Below, piece after piece: positions 28,475 to 39,648 of a stretch of 64,000 nucleotides of DNA. The notes under the pieces are model-generated. The model saw only the letters and a program-made list of their open reading frames with translations, had not been told where the DNA came from and did not search any database. Each line of letters starts with the position of its first letter. Within the stretch, counting starts at the first letter, position 1. The stretch is from Solimonas soli DSM 21787. GTDB taxonomy: Bacteria > Pseudomonadota > Gammaproteobacteria > Nevskiales > Nevskiaceae. The translations under genes were made by a program, and so were the position numbers. The stretch lies in contig NZ_AXDW01000010.1 in NCBI RefSeq assembly GCF_000474945.1, positions 1 to 64,000 of the forward strand, given 5' to 3'.

Positions 28475-29758
28475 ATGTCCGCCCCCGGAGGCCTCGTGAG
28501 CGAGCCTTCCCGCACCGCGGGCCTGCGGCCGGCGCACTGGCGCGCGGCACTCGCCGTGCTGCATGCGGTATGGCACGAGCAGCGCGTCGCCGACGCCACG
28601 CTGCAGGCCTGGTTTCGCGAGCATCGCGAGATGGGCGGCCGCGATCGCGCGCAGCTGAGCGGCCTGCTGTACGGCGTGCTGCGCGACGCGATGCGGCTCG
28701 CGCGCATGTGCGGCAGCGCCGCCGATGCAGGGCTGCTGCTCGCCGCTCATGTGCTCGATCGCGGCATCAGCGGCGTCGACGCATTGCGCGCGCTCGCCGG
28801 CGCGACGGCCGATGAAGCGCAGCAGTGCCTCGCCGCTTGCGACGCGACGCGTCTGTCCGACGCCGAGCGCCTCAACGTGCCGGCGCCCGTTTGGGCGGCA
28901 TGGCTCGCGCAGTACGGCGAAGCCGAGGCCGCCGCGCTGGCGCTGGCCTTGAATCGCGAAGCCCCGGTCGATCTGCGCGTCAACACGCTGAAGGCGACGC
29001 GCGACGACGCCATCGCGGCACTGGCCGCGGAGGGCATCGCGGCGGCGCCGACGCCGCACGCGACGACCGGCCTGCGCCTCGCACGGCGCGTCGCGCTGCA
29101 GAACACGCGCGCCTGGAAAGATGGCTGGATCGAGCCGCAGGACGAAGGCAGCCAGCTGCTCGCGGCGCTGGTCGCCGCGCGGGCCGGCGAATGCGTGGTC
29201 GACTACTGCGCCGGCGCCGGCGGCAAGACCCTGGCGCTCGGCGCGGCGATGCGCAATGCCGGCGAACTCTGGGCTCTCGACGTGGCGCCGGCGCGCCTGG
29301 CGCGCCTCGATCCGCGCGCGCGCCGCGCCGGCCTGCGCGAGATCCGAACGCAGGCCCTGCCGGCCACTGACTGGCACGCGCGATACCGCGAACGCTGCGA
29401 CGCGGTGCTGGTCGACGCGCCATGTTCCGGCACCGGCACCTGGCGCCGCAATCCGGAGCTGCGCCTGCGGCCGCTCGATCTCGACACGCTGGCGGCGCAG
29501 CAGCGCCGCATCCTCGAGGCGGCTGCGCCGCTCGTGAAGCCTGGCGGACGTCTCCTGTATTCGACCTGCAGCGTGCTGGCGGCGGAGAACGAGGCGGTGG
29601 TGGAAGCCTTCCTGCGCGAGCACCCGCACTTCGAACCGCAGCCGGCCGGCGAACGCCTGGCGCTGCCGGCGCTCGCATGCGGCGAACCCTGGCTGCGTCT
29701 GCTGCCGCAGCGGCATGGCACCGACGGTTTCTTCGCGGCCTGCCTGCGGCGGCGCTGA
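28475..29758 (+). CDS. RsmB/NOP2-type RNA m5C methyltransferase
   Basis: This SAM-dependent enzyme probably methylates cytosine 967-equivalent of 16S rRNA. The 427-residue product has an N-terminal NusB-like domain (about 15-150) and a Rossmann methyltransferase domain with DYCAGAGGKTLAL. The two family cysteines are present in DAPCSGTG and YSTCSV. The ATG at 28475 is used; a GTG ten codons upstream is also in frame. Usual partners fmt/def are not next to it, so the RsmB assignment within the NOP2 family is probable, not certain. Confidence 0.85.
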   Translation: MSAPGGLVSEPSRTAGLRPAHWRAALAVLHAVWHEQRVADATLQAWFREHREMGGRDRAQLSGLLYGVLRDAMRLARMCGSAADAGLLLAAHVLDRGISGVDALRALAGATADEAQQCLAACDATRLSDAERLNVPAPVWAAWLAQYGEAEAAALALALNREAPVDLRVNTLKATRDDAIAALAAEGIAAAPTPHATTGLRLARRVALQNTRAWKDGWIEPQDEGSQLLAALVAARAGECVVDYCAGAGGKTLALGAAMRNAGELWALDVAPARLARLDPRARRAGLREIRTQALPATDWHARYRERCDAVLVDAPCSGTGTWRRNPELRLRPLDLDTLAAQQRRILEAAAPLVKPGGRLLYSTCSVLAAENEAVVEAFLREHPHFEPQPAGERLALPALACGEPWLRLLPQRHGTDGFFAACLRRR

Positions 29759-29835
29759 GGCCTTGCTGACAGAAGGCTGACGTATAAACGACTTACCTGC
29801 GCCAAGGGGGTTCTCTCGTAACGCTTCATCAAATT

Positions 29836-29850
29836 TTGAATCTGATTCAA
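29836..29850. promoter_or_regulatory. Palindromic operator upstream of tetR-efflux operon
   Basis: TTGAATC-T-GATTCAA is a perfect 15-bp palindrome lying 30 bp before the TetR start codon. It is a natural binding site for the dimeric TetR-type repressor encoded next, which would make the operon autoregulated. Confidence 0.6.
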
Positions 29851-29879
29851 TATGCGCACCTTGTTCATCGCGGTGCAGC

Positions 29880-30602
29880 ATGGGGATTCGGGAAAGACGG
29901 CAAAGGGAGGTCGCCGGGCGCGAACAGCGTTTCCTGGGGGCGGCGCGCGATCTGATTCGCCAGGACGGCCTGCTCAATCTGCAGATGAGCAAGGTCGCCG
30001 AGAAATGCGATTACGCAGTCGGCACCCTGTATCAGCATTTCGTCTCGAAGGAAGATCTGCTGGTGGCGCTGGCGACCGACGAGGCGCAGGAACGTGTCGA
30101 CATGTTCCAGCGCGTCCACGACTGGCGGGCGAGCACGCGCGAGCGCATGATTGGCTTCGCGGTCGCCGACATGCTGTACGCGCGCCGCAATCCCGGGCAT
30201 TTCCGGCTGTTCCAGTTCGCACTCACCGAAGTCGTGTGGGGCGCGGCGCCGGCGTCGCGGCGCCAGGCCTGTCTCGATGCGAACGCGCCGCTGCGCCAGC
30301 TCACGCTGGCACTGATCGACGAGGCGGTGCGCAAGGGCGATCTCGATCTGCGCGGCCTGCGGCCGGACGAGGTGTGCCTGGCGCCGTGGGCGATGGCGTT
30401 TGGCATGCACTCGATCATGCACACCGAGGGATTGCTGGAGCACCACGAGGTCCGCGAGCCGTATCACCTGATGCTGCGGCATCTCAGCGAGCTGTTGAAC
30501 GGCCTGGGCTGGAAGCCGCTGGCCGATCCCATGAACCACGCCGCCTTCGATGCACTGGCGGAACGCATTTGCAAAGAGGTCCTGCATGAATACGTCTGTT
30601 AA
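29880..30602 (+). CDS. TetR/AcrR-family repressor of the efflux operon
   Basis: The 240-residue regulator has an N-terminal helix-turn-helix (about residues 20-65: ARDLIRQDGL, MSKVAEKCDYAVGTLYQHFVSKEDLL in part) and a helical ligand-binding domain. It is the first gene of an operon with the three parts of an RND pump and overlaps the next gene by 17 bp. By family rule it represses the operon and is released by a pump substrate. Confidence 0.88.
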   Translation: MGIRERRQREVAGREQRFLGAARDLIRQDGLLNLQMSKVAEKCDYAVGTLYQHFVSKEDLLVALATDEAQERVDMFQRVHDWRASTRERMIGFAVADMLYARRNPGHFRLFQFALTEVVWGAAPASRRQACLDANAPLRQLTLALIDEAVRKGDLDLRGLRPDEVCLAPWAMAFGMHSIMHTEGLLEHHEVREPYHLMLRHLSELLNGLGWKPLADPMNHAAFDALAERICKEVLHEYVC

Positions 30603-32091
30603 GGGGTTTGCCAGGAATCGCCCGGCCCTTGCCATCGCCGCGACCGTGCTGGCGACGGGTTGCGCCGTCGGGCCCGACTTCAAGACACCAGAGGCGACGA
30701 AGACCGATCGCTACACCGCCGAAGCGCTGCCGCAACAGACGGTGAGCACCGACGTCGCCGGCGGCGAGGCGCAGACGCTGCGCAGCGGCGCGACGATTCC
30801 GGCGCAGTGGTGGCAGCTCTACGGTTCCGAGTTGATCTCGCAGCGCATCGATCAGGCGTTCACGCACAGCCCGACGGTCAGCGCCGCGCAGGCGGCACTG
30901 CGTCAGGCGCAGGAAAACTTCAAGGCGGCGAGCGGCAGCTACTTCCCGCGCGTCGACGGCAATGCCTCGGTGACGCGGCAGAAGATCAATTCGGCGACGC
31001 TGGCGCCGGGTTCCAGCGGCGGCTATCTCTACAACGTCTACGGCGCGTCGGTCGACGTGTCGTACACGCTCGATCTGTTCGGCGGTGTGCGCCGCTCGGT
31101 CGAAGCGCAGGCCGCGCAGGCCGAGTACCAGCAGTACCAGCTCGAAGGCACATACCTGACGCTGGCATCGAACGTCGTCACCGCGACCGTGCAGGAAGCC
31201 TCGCTGCAGGCGCAGGTCACGGCAACCGAGGACATCATCAAGGCGCTCGAAGAGCAGCAGCGCATCACCGAGAAGCAGTACGAACTCGGCGGCGTGGCGC
31301 TGACCGACGTGCTGGCGGCGCGCACGCAGCTCGAAGCGATCCGCGCGACGATTCCGGCGCTGCGCCAGCAGCTCGCGCAGACGCGCAACCAGCTGGCGAT
31401 CTATCTCGGCCGCCTGCCGTCCGAGCAGGAAGCGGTGACGCTCGATCTGGCGCAGATCACGCTGCCGCAGGACGTGCCGCTGTCACTGCCGTCGCAACTC
31501 GCGCGGCAGCGCCCGGACATCCGCGCCGCCGAAGCGCAGCTGCACGCGGCGTCGGCCAACGTCGGCGTGGCCACGGCGAACCTGTATCCGAGCCTGACGA
31601 TCAGTGGCAGCTATGGCTCGCAGGCCGGCCGTGACGCCGATCTGTTCAAGTCGGCGAGCGAGGTCTGGTCGGTCGCCGCCGGCCTGGCGGCGCCGATCCT
31701 CCACGGCGGCGAACTGCGCGCGCGCAAGCGCGCCGCGGTCGCGGCATACGACGAGGCGCTCGCCAATTACCAGCAGACGGTGCTACAGGCCTTCGCCAAC
31801 GTGGCCGACAGCCTGCATGCGCTGAGCAACGATGCCGACGCGCTGCACTCCCGCCACGCGGCGCTGACCAGCGCCGAGAAGAACCTCGATCTCGTGCAGC
31901 GCTCGTATCGCGCCGGCGCGGTCGGCTATCTGAACGTGCTCGACGCGCAGCAGCAGCACCAGCAGGCCAAGATCAATTTCATCAACGCGCAGGCCGCGCG
32001 CTACAGCGACACCGCCGCGCTGCTGCAGGCGCTCGGCGGCGGCTGGTGGAACCGCGACGCGCAGAGCACGACGGCTTCGGCGCAGCCGTAA
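30586..32091 (+). CDS. Outer-membrane efflux lipoprotein (NodT/OprM-like)
   Basis: This is the TolC-like exit duct of the tripartite pump. The 501-residue precursor has a lipoprotein signal with lipobox LATGC (cysteine near residue 26). It is followed by GPDFKTPE, QWWQLYGSELISQRIDQAF and two outer-membrane-factor repeats with long helices (about 90-260 and 300-480). The ATG lies within the end of tetR and has GAGG upstream, so translation is probably coupled. Confidence 0.9.
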   Translation: MNTSVKGFARNRPALAIAATVLATGCAVGPDFKTPEATKTDRYTAEALPQQTVSTDVAGGEAQTLRSGATIPAQWWQLYGSELISQRIDQAFTHSPTVSAAQAALRQAQENFKAASGSYFPRVDGNASVTRQKINSATLAPGSSGGYLYNVYGASVDVSYTLDLFGGVRRSVEAQAAQAEYQQYQLEGTYLTLASNVVTATVQEASLQAQVTATEDIIKALEEQQRITEKQYELGGVALTDVLAARTQLEAIRATIPALRQQLAQTRNQLAIYLGRLPSEQEAVTLDLAQITLPQDVPLSLPSQLARQRPDIRAAEAQLHAASANVGVATANLYPSLTISGSYGSQAGRDADLFKSASEVWSVAAGLAAPILHGGELRARKRAAVAAYDEALANYQQTVLQAFANVADSLHALSNDADALHSRHAALTSAEKNLDLVQRSYRAGAVGYLNVLDAQQQHQQAKINFINAQAARYSDTAALLQALGGGWWNRDAQSTTASAQP

Positions 32092-32141
32092 GCGCCGCGC
32101 GGATTTCCGTTCATCACCTTCAACAAGGTTTGGGGATACAC

Positions 32142-33380
32142 ATGAAGCGCTGGGGCATCCTTGCACTCATCGTCATCGTCCTGGTCGTCGTCATTGGCGG
32201 ACTCAAGGCTTTCGGCATCTACCAGATGATCCAGGGCTTCAAGGCCCAGGGCGAGCCGAAGTTCACGGTCTCGACCGAGCGCATCGAATCTACCGAATGG
32301 CAGCCAACGCTGAGCGCGGTCGGCAGTCTGCGCGCGGTGCGCGGCGTGATGCTGACGACCGAAGTGTCGGGCCTGGTCGACAAGATCCGGTTCCGGTCGG
32401 GTGACGAGGTCAAGGCCGGCGATGTGTTGCTGCAGCTGGTCGACGATTCCGATATCGCCGCTGCCGACGCCTTGCGTGCGACGCGCGATCTGGCACGCAC
32501 GGTCTATGCGCGCAGTGTCAAGCAGTTTGACGCGCAGGCGATCTCGCAGGCGCAGCTCGACAGCGACAAGGCAACGCTGGCCGGCGCCGAAGCGCAGCTC
32601 GCGCAGCAGGAAGCGCTGGTCGCCAAGAAAACCATCCGCGCGCCGTTCGCCGGACGGCTCGGCATCAGCACCGTCAATCCCGGCCAGTATCTGAATCCCG
32701 GCGATGCGGTGGTACCGCTGCAGCAGCTCGATCCGATCTATGTCGATTTCAGCCTGCCTCAGCAGGCGCTGGCCTCGCTGAAAGTTGGCGCGCCGCTGCG
32801 CATCGCCGTCGACGCGTTTGCGGGCGAGTCCTTCGAAGGCAGTATCAGCGCTGTCGATCCGATCGTCGATGCCGATACCCGCAACATCAGGGTGCAGGCC
32901 ACCGTGCGCAACCCGCAGCGGCAACTATTGCCGGGCATGTTCGCGACAGTCGCGCTGGAGTCGGGCTCGCCGCAGCAGTATCTGACGCTGCCGCAGACAG
33001 CGATCACCTACAACCCGTATGGCGAGACGGTGTTCGTGGTGATCAAGCGTGGCGACGCCGGCAAGTTGGCCGACAACAAGCCGGCGGACCTGCGTGAGCA
33101 CGAGGCGATCGATGCCGCCAACGCCAAGCTCAACGCCAAGGCCGAAGCTTCGAAAGCGGCCGACGCGCCGCCGGGCGACGCTGATGTGCTGGTTGCGCAC
33201 CAGGTGTTCGTCAAGGTCGGCGCGACGCGCGGCGGCCAGATCGCCATCCTCGACGGCCTCAAGGCCGGCGACGAAGTCGTCACCAGCGGCCAGCTGAAGT
33301 TGAAGAACGGCGCTGCCGTGGTCATCAACAACACGGTACAGCCGCCTTCCGACCCGGCCCCGCAGCCGGTCGATCAGTGA
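32142..33380 (+). CDS. RND efflux periplasmic adaptor (MFP)
   Basis: The adaptor links the pump to the outer-membrane duct. The 412-residue protein has an N-terminal membrane anchor (residues 4-25). A lipoyl-like half (GLVDKIRFRSGDEVKAGDVLLQL), a short helical hairpin and the second lipoyl half (KKTIRAPFAGRLGISTVNPGQYL) follow, then beta-barrel and membrane-proximal domains. A Lys/Ala/Asp-rich insertion of about 35 residues (near 310-345) in the C-terminal part is unusual. Confidence 0.9.
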   Translation: MKRWGILALIVIVLVVVIGGLKAFGIYQMIQGFKAQGEPKFTVSTERIESTEWQPTLSAVGSLRAVRGVMLTTEVSGLVDKIRFRSGDEVKAGDVLLQLVDDSDIAAADALRATRDLARTVYARSVKQFDAQAISQAQLDSDKATLAGAEAQLAQQEALVAKKTIRAPFAGRLGISTVNPGQYLNPGDAVVPLQQLDPIYVDFSLPQQALASLKVGAPLRIAVDAFAGESFEGSISAVDPIVDADTRNIRVQATVRNPQRQLLPGMFATVALESGSPQQYLTLPQTAITYNPYGETVFVVIKRGDAGKLADNKPADLREHEAIDAANAKLNAKAEASKAADAPPGDADVLVAHQVFVKVGATRGGQIAILDGLKAGDEVVTSGQLKLKNGAAVVINNTVQPPSDPAPQPVDQ

Positions 33381-33405
33381 GCACGCTCCCGCGGAGCCCA
33401 TCGCG

Positions 33406-36400
33406 ATGAATTTCACCGATCTCTTCATCCGCAAGCCGGTGCTGGCGAGTGTCGTCAGCTTGGCGATCCTGGTGCTCGGCCTGCGCGCGCTGTTCGGCCT
33501 GCCGGTACGCGAGTATCCGGAGACGCAGACCGCGACAGTCACCGTCAGCACGCTGTATTACGGTGCCAGCCCCGACGTCGTCGCTGGTTTCATCACCACG
33601 CCGCTCGAAGCCGCGGTGGCGCAGGCGCAGGGCATCGACTACATGACCTCGTCGAGCACCAGCGGCGTGTCGACGATCACCGCGCGCCTGCGGCTCGACT
33701 ACGACGGGAATCAGGCGCTCGCCGAGATCAATACCAAGGTCAATTCGGTGCTCAACCAGCTGCCGGCGCAAGCCCAGCAGCCGGCGCTGAGCCTGTCGAC
33801 TGGCGAAACCACGGCGTCGATGTACATGGCGTTCACCAGCGACACGCTGGCCGGCAATCAGATCACCGACTATCTGATCCGCGTCGTGCAGCCCAAGCTG
33901 CAGACGGTGCCCGGGGTGCAGAAGGCCGATCTGATCGGCGGCCGGCAGTTTGCGCTGCGCGCCTGGCTCGATCCGGTGCGACTGGCGGCGACGGGTGTTA
34001 CCGCCACCGATGTCTATTCCGCACTGGCGGCCAACAATTATCTGTCGGCGATCGGCAAGACGCGCGGCGAGATGATCAGCGTCAACATGACCGCCGGCAC
34101 TGATCTGCATTCGCTCGACGAGTTCCGCAATCTGGCGATCAAGCAGGGCAACGGCGCGATCGTGCGGCTGCAGGACGTCGCCAACGTCACGCTCGGCGCC
34201 CAGGATTACGACAGTACCGTTGCCTACAATGGCAAGACCGCGGTCTACATCGCGATCGACGTCGCGCCGGACGCCAACGTGCTGACGGTGATGAAAGGGG
34301 TGCGCGAGCTGTGGCCGGAGATCGAGCGCAGCCTGCCGGCGGCGCTGAAGGGCAAGATCGGCTACGACGCCAGCGAGTATGTGCAGAGTGCCATCGACGA
34401 GGTGGTCAAGACGCTGATCGAAGCGCTGCTGATCGTCACCGTGGTGATCTTCCTGTTCCTCGGCAGCCTGCGCTCGGTGCTGATCCCGGTGATCGCGATG
34501 CCCTTGTCGCTGATCGGCGGCTTCTTCGTGATGCTGGTGCTCGGCTACTCGATCAACCTGCTGACCTTGCTGGCGCTGGTATTGGCGATCGGCCTGGTGG
34601 TCGACGACGCCATCATCATCGTCGAGAACGTCGACCGGCACATGAAGGAAGGCAAGAGCGCGACGCGGGCCGCGCTGCTGGCGGCGCGTGAACTGGCCGG
34701 CCCGATCGTCGCCATCTCGGTGGTGCTGATCGCGGTCTACGTGCCGATCGGCTTCCAGGGCGGACTGACCGGCAAGCTGTTCTCGGAGTTCGCGTTCACG
34801 CTGGCCGGTGCCGTCGCAGTGTCGGCGGTGGTCGCACTGACGCTGTCGCCGATGCTGTGCGCGCGCTTCCTGCGCATCGGCGATCACGACAGCCGCTTCG
34901 TCAAGCTGATCGATCGCAACATGGAGCGCGTGACACGCCTGTATCGGCGCCTGCTGTGTGCGATGCTCGAAGCCTGGAAGCCGGTGGTGGTGTTCGGCTT
35001 CATCGTCATTGTGCTGATCATGCTGATGCTGAAGCTGACCCAGCAGGAGCTGGCGCCGGCGGAGGACCAGAACGTCGTGATGGCGCTGACCACGGCGGCA
35101 CCGGATGCCAGCGTCGATCAGATGGATCTGTACTCCCGGCAGGTCCATGAGATTGCCGCCAAGCGTCCGGATTTCCAGCAACTGGTGCAGATCAACGGCG
35201 TACCGGAGCTCAATCAGGGCCTCACGCTGTTTCTGTCCAAGCCCTGGAGCGAACGCAGCGCCAGCACCACGCAGATGCAGGCGGAGCTGCAGCAGGAATA
35301 CAGCAAGATTGCGGGCGCCAACATCTTCGCATTCCTGCCGCCGTCGCTGCCGGGTTCGGACGGCGGCTTGCCCGTGCAATTCGTGATCACCACCACGCAG
35401 CCGTTCGAGAACCTCCATCAGGTTTCCGACGCGGTGATGCAAAAGGCGCAGGCGACCGGCAAGTTCTGGGTGCTCGACAACAGCCTCAAGTTCGATGCAC
35501 CGCAGACCGTGGTCAGCGTCGATCGCGACAAGGTTGCGCTGATGGGCCTGAGCATGCAGGACGTTGGCCAGGCGCTGGGGGCGATGCTCGGCGGTGGCTA
35601 CGTCAATTACTTCAGCATTGCGGGGCGTTCGTATCGCGTGATTCCTCAGGTCGAGCAGAAGCACCGACTCAACGTCGATCAACTCAAGGACTACTACATC
35701 CGTGCCGGCAACGGCACCGTGGTGCCGGCGTCGACGGTGATCACCCTGAAGACCGCGACCGTGCCGCAGTCGATTCCGCACTTCCAGCAGCTCAATGCCG
35801 CGACCATCCAGGGCGTCTTCAACGGCACGCAGGGCGAGGCGCTGCAGGCCCTGCGCGAGATCGCCAGCGAAACCCTGCCGGAAGGCTACAACATCGACTA
35901 TGCGGGCGAATCGCGGCAGTACATCCAGGAGTCCGGCGCGTTCCTGGTCACCATGGCGTTCGCGCTGATCATCATCTATCTGGCGCTGGCCGCGCAGTTC
36001 GAAAGTTTCATCGATCCACTGATCGTCATCATGTCGGTGCCAATGGCGATCTTCGGTGCGATGATCTTCGTGTTCCTCGGCGTGCTGCATGCGACGCTGA
36101 ATATTTACACGCAAGTCGGTCTGGTGACGCTGATCGGGCTGATCGCCAAGCACGGAATCCTGATCGTCGAGTTCGCCAATGAACTGCAGATGCAGGGTCG
36201 CAGCAAACTGCAGGCGATCGAAGAAGCCGCTGCGATCCGCCTGCGCCCGATCCTGATGACCACCGCGGCGATGGCGCTGGGCGTGGTGCCGCTAGTGATC
36301 GCCTCCGGTGCCGGTGCCGTCGGTCGCAATCACATGGGGCTGGTGATTTTCAGCGGGATCCTGATCGGCACGCTGTTCACCCTGTTCGTGGTGCCGGCGA

Positions 36401-36492
36401 TGTACAGGTGGCTGGCCGCCGAGCATCGCAAGGCAGAAATCGCGGACGATGAGAACATCGACCTCGTCCGCCCGGCCGCCGGCGTTCCCTAA
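33406..36492 (+). CDS. RND efflux pump inner-membrane permease (HAE-1 type)
   Basis: This is the proton-driven pump subunit. The 1028-residue protein has 12 membrane segments and two large periplasmic loops. It has the TM4 proton-relay aspartate pair in LAIGLVVDDAIIIVENVDRH near residue 405, and HGILIVEFANELQ in the second half. It begins MNFTDLFIRKPVLASVV, typical of this group. Drugs, solvents or fatty-acid-like compounds are possible substrates; the sequence does not decide. Confidence 0.93.
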   Translation: MNFTDLFIRKPVLASVVSLAILVLGLRALFGLPVREYPETQTATVTVSTLYYGASPDVVAGFITTPLEAAVAQAQGIDYMTSSSTSGVSTITARLRLDYDGNQALAEINTKVNSVLNQLPAQAQQPALSLSTGETTASMYMAFTSDTLAGNQITDYLIRVVQPKLQTVPGVQKADLIGGRQFALRAWLDPVRLAATGVTATDVYSALAANNYLSAIGKTRGEMISVNMTAGTDLHSLDEFRNLAIKQGNGAIVRLQDVANVTLGAQDYDSTVAYNGKTAVYIAIDVAPDANVLTVMKGVRELWPEIERSLPAALKGKIGYDASEYVQSAIDEVVKTLIEALLIVTVVIFLFLGSLRSVLIPVIAMPLSLIGGFFVMLVLGYSINLLTLLALVLAIGLVVDDAIIIVENVDRHMKEGKSATRAALLAARELAGPIVAISVVLIAVYVPIGFQGGLTGKLFSEFAFTLAGAVAVSAVVALTLSPMLCARFLRIGDHDSRFVKLIDRNMERVTRLYRRLLCAMLEAWKPVVVFGFIVIVLIMLMLKLTQQELAPAEDQNVVMALTTAAPDASVDQMDLYSRQVHEIAAKRPDFQQLVQINGVPELNQGLTLFLSKPWSERSASTTQMQAELQQEYSKIAGANIFAFLPPSLPGSDGGLPVQFVITTTQPFENLHQVSDAVMQKAQATGKFWVLDNSLKFDAPQTVVSVDRDKVALMGLSMQDVGQALGAMLGGGYVNYFSIAGRSYRVIPQVEQKHRLNVDQLKDYYIRAGNGTVVPASTVITLKTATVPQSIPHFQQLNAATIQGVFNGTQGEALQALREIASETLPEGYNIDYAGESRQYIQESGAFLVTMAFALIIIYLALAAQFESFIDPLIVIMSVPMAIFGAMIFVFLGVLHATLNIYTQVGLVTLIGLIAKHGILIVEFANELQMQGRSKLQAIEEAAAIRLRPILMTTAAMALGVVPLVIASGAGAVGRNHMGLVIFSGILIGTLFTLFVVPAMYRWLAAEHRKAEIADDENIDLVRPAAGVP

Positions 36493-36514
36493 GCATCGGG
36501 CGCGGGTTGGGTGA

Positions 36515-36544
36515 CCCCGCGCTCCGCCGCGGGGTTTTCGTTTT
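36515..36544 (+). terminator. Intrinsic terminator after the efflux operon
   Basis: CCCCGCG (36515-36521) pairs with CGCGGGG (36528-36534), followed by TTTTCGTTTT. A TAAAAT (36561-36566) about 50 bp before fabH could be the -10 of a separate promoter, but no good -35 is seen. Confidence 0.85.
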
Positions 36545-36617
36545 GGCCGTTCCGCCGCGCTAAAATGTCAGCCCGGCCGCAATGCACGGCCGCCGCAATA
36601 CCCCCAGCGAGAACGCA

Positions 36618-37577
36618 ATGGCTTATTCCCGTATCGTCGGCACCGGCAGCTATCTGCCTGCCCAGGCCCTGAGCAATCAGGAACTGGAAGCGCGGATCGA
36701 AACCAGCGACGAGTGGATCTTCTCGCGCACCGGCATCCGCAGCCGCCACGTCGCGGCGCCCGACGAGAAGACCTCCGACCTTGCGCTGCACGCCTCGCGT
36801 CGCGCGATGGAAATGGCCGGCATCGAGGCCAGCGACATCGACCTGATCGTCGTCGCCACGACCACGCCGGACATGATGTTCCCGTCGACCGCCGCGCTGC
36901 TGCAGCACAAGCTCGGCATCAAGGGCTGTGCGGCGATGGACGTGCAGGCCGTCTGCACCGGCTTCGTCTACGCGCTCGCCGTTGCCGACAAGTTCGTCGC
37001 CAGCGGCCAGAGCAAGTGCGCGCTCGTGGTCGGCGCCGAAGTGTTCTCCCGTCTCCTCGACTGGAGCGATCGCCGTACCTGCGTACTGTTCGGCGACGGC
37101 GCCGGCGCCGTCGTGCTCAAACACAGCGAAACGCCGGGCATCCTGTCGACGCATCTGCACGCCGACGGCAGCCAGAGCGGCATCCTCAACGTCGACGGCG
37201 CGGTCCACAACGGCGAGATCACCGGCCGCGCCTTCGTGCACATGGACGGCGGCGCGGTGTTCAAGTTCGCCGTGCGCGTGCTCGACGAGGTCTGCCGCGA
37301 GACGCTGGCCGCCCACAACATGAGCGGCGCCGACATCGATTGGCTGGTGCCGCACCAGGCCAACATCCGCATCATCATGGCCACCGCCGACAAGCTCGGC
37401 CTGCCGCGCGAGCGCATCGTCACGACGGTCGAGCGGCAGGGCAACACCTCGGCCGCGTCGGTGCCGCTGGCGCTCGATACCGCGGTGCGTGACGGGCGCA
37501 TCGGGGCCGGGCACAAGGTGCTGCTCGAAGCGGTCGGCGGCGGCATGACCTGGGGCTCTGCGCTGCTGGTGTTCTGA
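36618..37577 (+). CDS. fabH: Beta-ketoacyl-ACP synthase III
   Basis: KAS III condenses acetyl-CoA (or another acyl-CoA) with malonyl-ACP to start fatty acid synthesis. The 319-residue protein has the complete catalytic triad: C113 (VQAVCTGF), H246 (VPHQANIRI) and N276 ([13 protein letters not shown]). The C terminus [13 protein letters not shown] is intact. It stands alone here, away from plsX-fabD-fabG, so it could be a second KAS III with its own primer choice. Its neighbours give no more. Confidence 0.92.
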   Translation: MAYSRIVGTGSYLPAQALSNQELEARIETSDEWIFSRTGIRSRHVAAPDEKTSDLALHASRRAMEMAGIEASDIDLIVVATTTPDMMFPSTAALLQHKLGIKGCAAMDVQAVCTGFVYALAVADKFVASGQSKCALVVGAEVFSRLLDWSDRRTCVLFGDGAGAVVLKHSETPGILSTHLHADGSQSGILNVDGAVHNGEITGRAFVHMDGGAVFKFAVRVLDEVCRETLAAHNMSGADIDWLVPHQANIRIIMATADKLGLPRERIVTTVERQGNTSAASVPLALDTAVRDGRIGAGHKVLLEAVGGGMTWGSALLVF

Positions 37578-37804
37578 GAGCGCGAATTCGTCTGCTGCAC
37601 GAGATAGGCCCTGCTTGCAGCGGCGACTTCTTCGCGCGGCGAGTGGGTGCGCCTTCTCCAGGCCGCCGCAGGGCGAAAGCAAAGGCCGACCGAGAAGTAC
37701 AGTGTTTAGACGATGCGGCGCGCCCGCAGCGCCCGGCTGGCCGCTCATGCCATGACGACGGCGCGGTTCGATCGAATGTTCCGCTGAGCGGAAAAGTCGG
37801 CGTC
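37578..37804. other. Intergenic gap between convergent fabH and prpR
   Basis: No gene is recognised in these 227 bp. A perfect TTCCGCT-G-AGCGGAA palindrome (37779-37793) lies next to the prpR stop and could be a weak terminator for either strand. The rest has no clear coding or repeat signal. Confidence 0.5.
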
Positions 37805-39424
<1,620 letters not shown>

Positions 39425-39449
39425 TATGTTTCAAATCGTCGTTTCGAGT

Positions 39450-39461
39450 GTTTCACGAAAC
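39450..39461. promoter_or_regulatory. Candidate PrpR-binding palindrome
   Basis: GTTTC-AC-GAAAC is a perfect inverted repeat in the prpR-prpB gap. Further GTTTC half-sites lie nearby (39428, 39441 and 39462 regions). It lies about 110 bp upstream of the sigma54-like promoter, a usual distance for an enhancer-binding protein. Confidence 0.55.
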
Positions 39462-39569
39462 GTTTCGATGCCGCGCCAGGACGCCGCGATGCAACAAGCG
39501 ATGATCGTCGCCGGCGAATTAGCTAATTAAAATCAATAATATAAGGACGACCCCGCCCTCTGGCCGAGT

Positions 39570-39585
39570 TGGCACAAGCCTTGAC
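39570..39585 (+). promoter_or_regulatory. Sigma54-like promoter of prpBC-acnD-prpF
   Basis: TGGCACAAGCCTTGAC matches the sigma54 consensus TGGCAC-N5-TTGC except for A in place of the conserved C of the -12 element. It lies 64 bp before the prpB ATG, downstream of the divergent sigma54 activator gene prpR. Confidence 0.6.
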
Positions 39586-39648
39586 TGCGAAAGGCGCCTG
39601 TCCCATACCGCGCCGGCGCGATGCGCCGCCGCCCCAGAGGAGTCGCTC

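Noticed and set aside
30660-31634. Extra plus-strand gene inside the outer-membrane efflux gene
   Set aside because: It is an Arg-rich out-of-frame reading of the lipoprotein gene.
33325-36153. 942-codon open frame antisense to the RND pump gene
   Set aside because: It mirrors the pump gene codon by codon, is rich in His/Arg/Gln as expected for the complement of GC-rich coding DNA, and has no domain signature.
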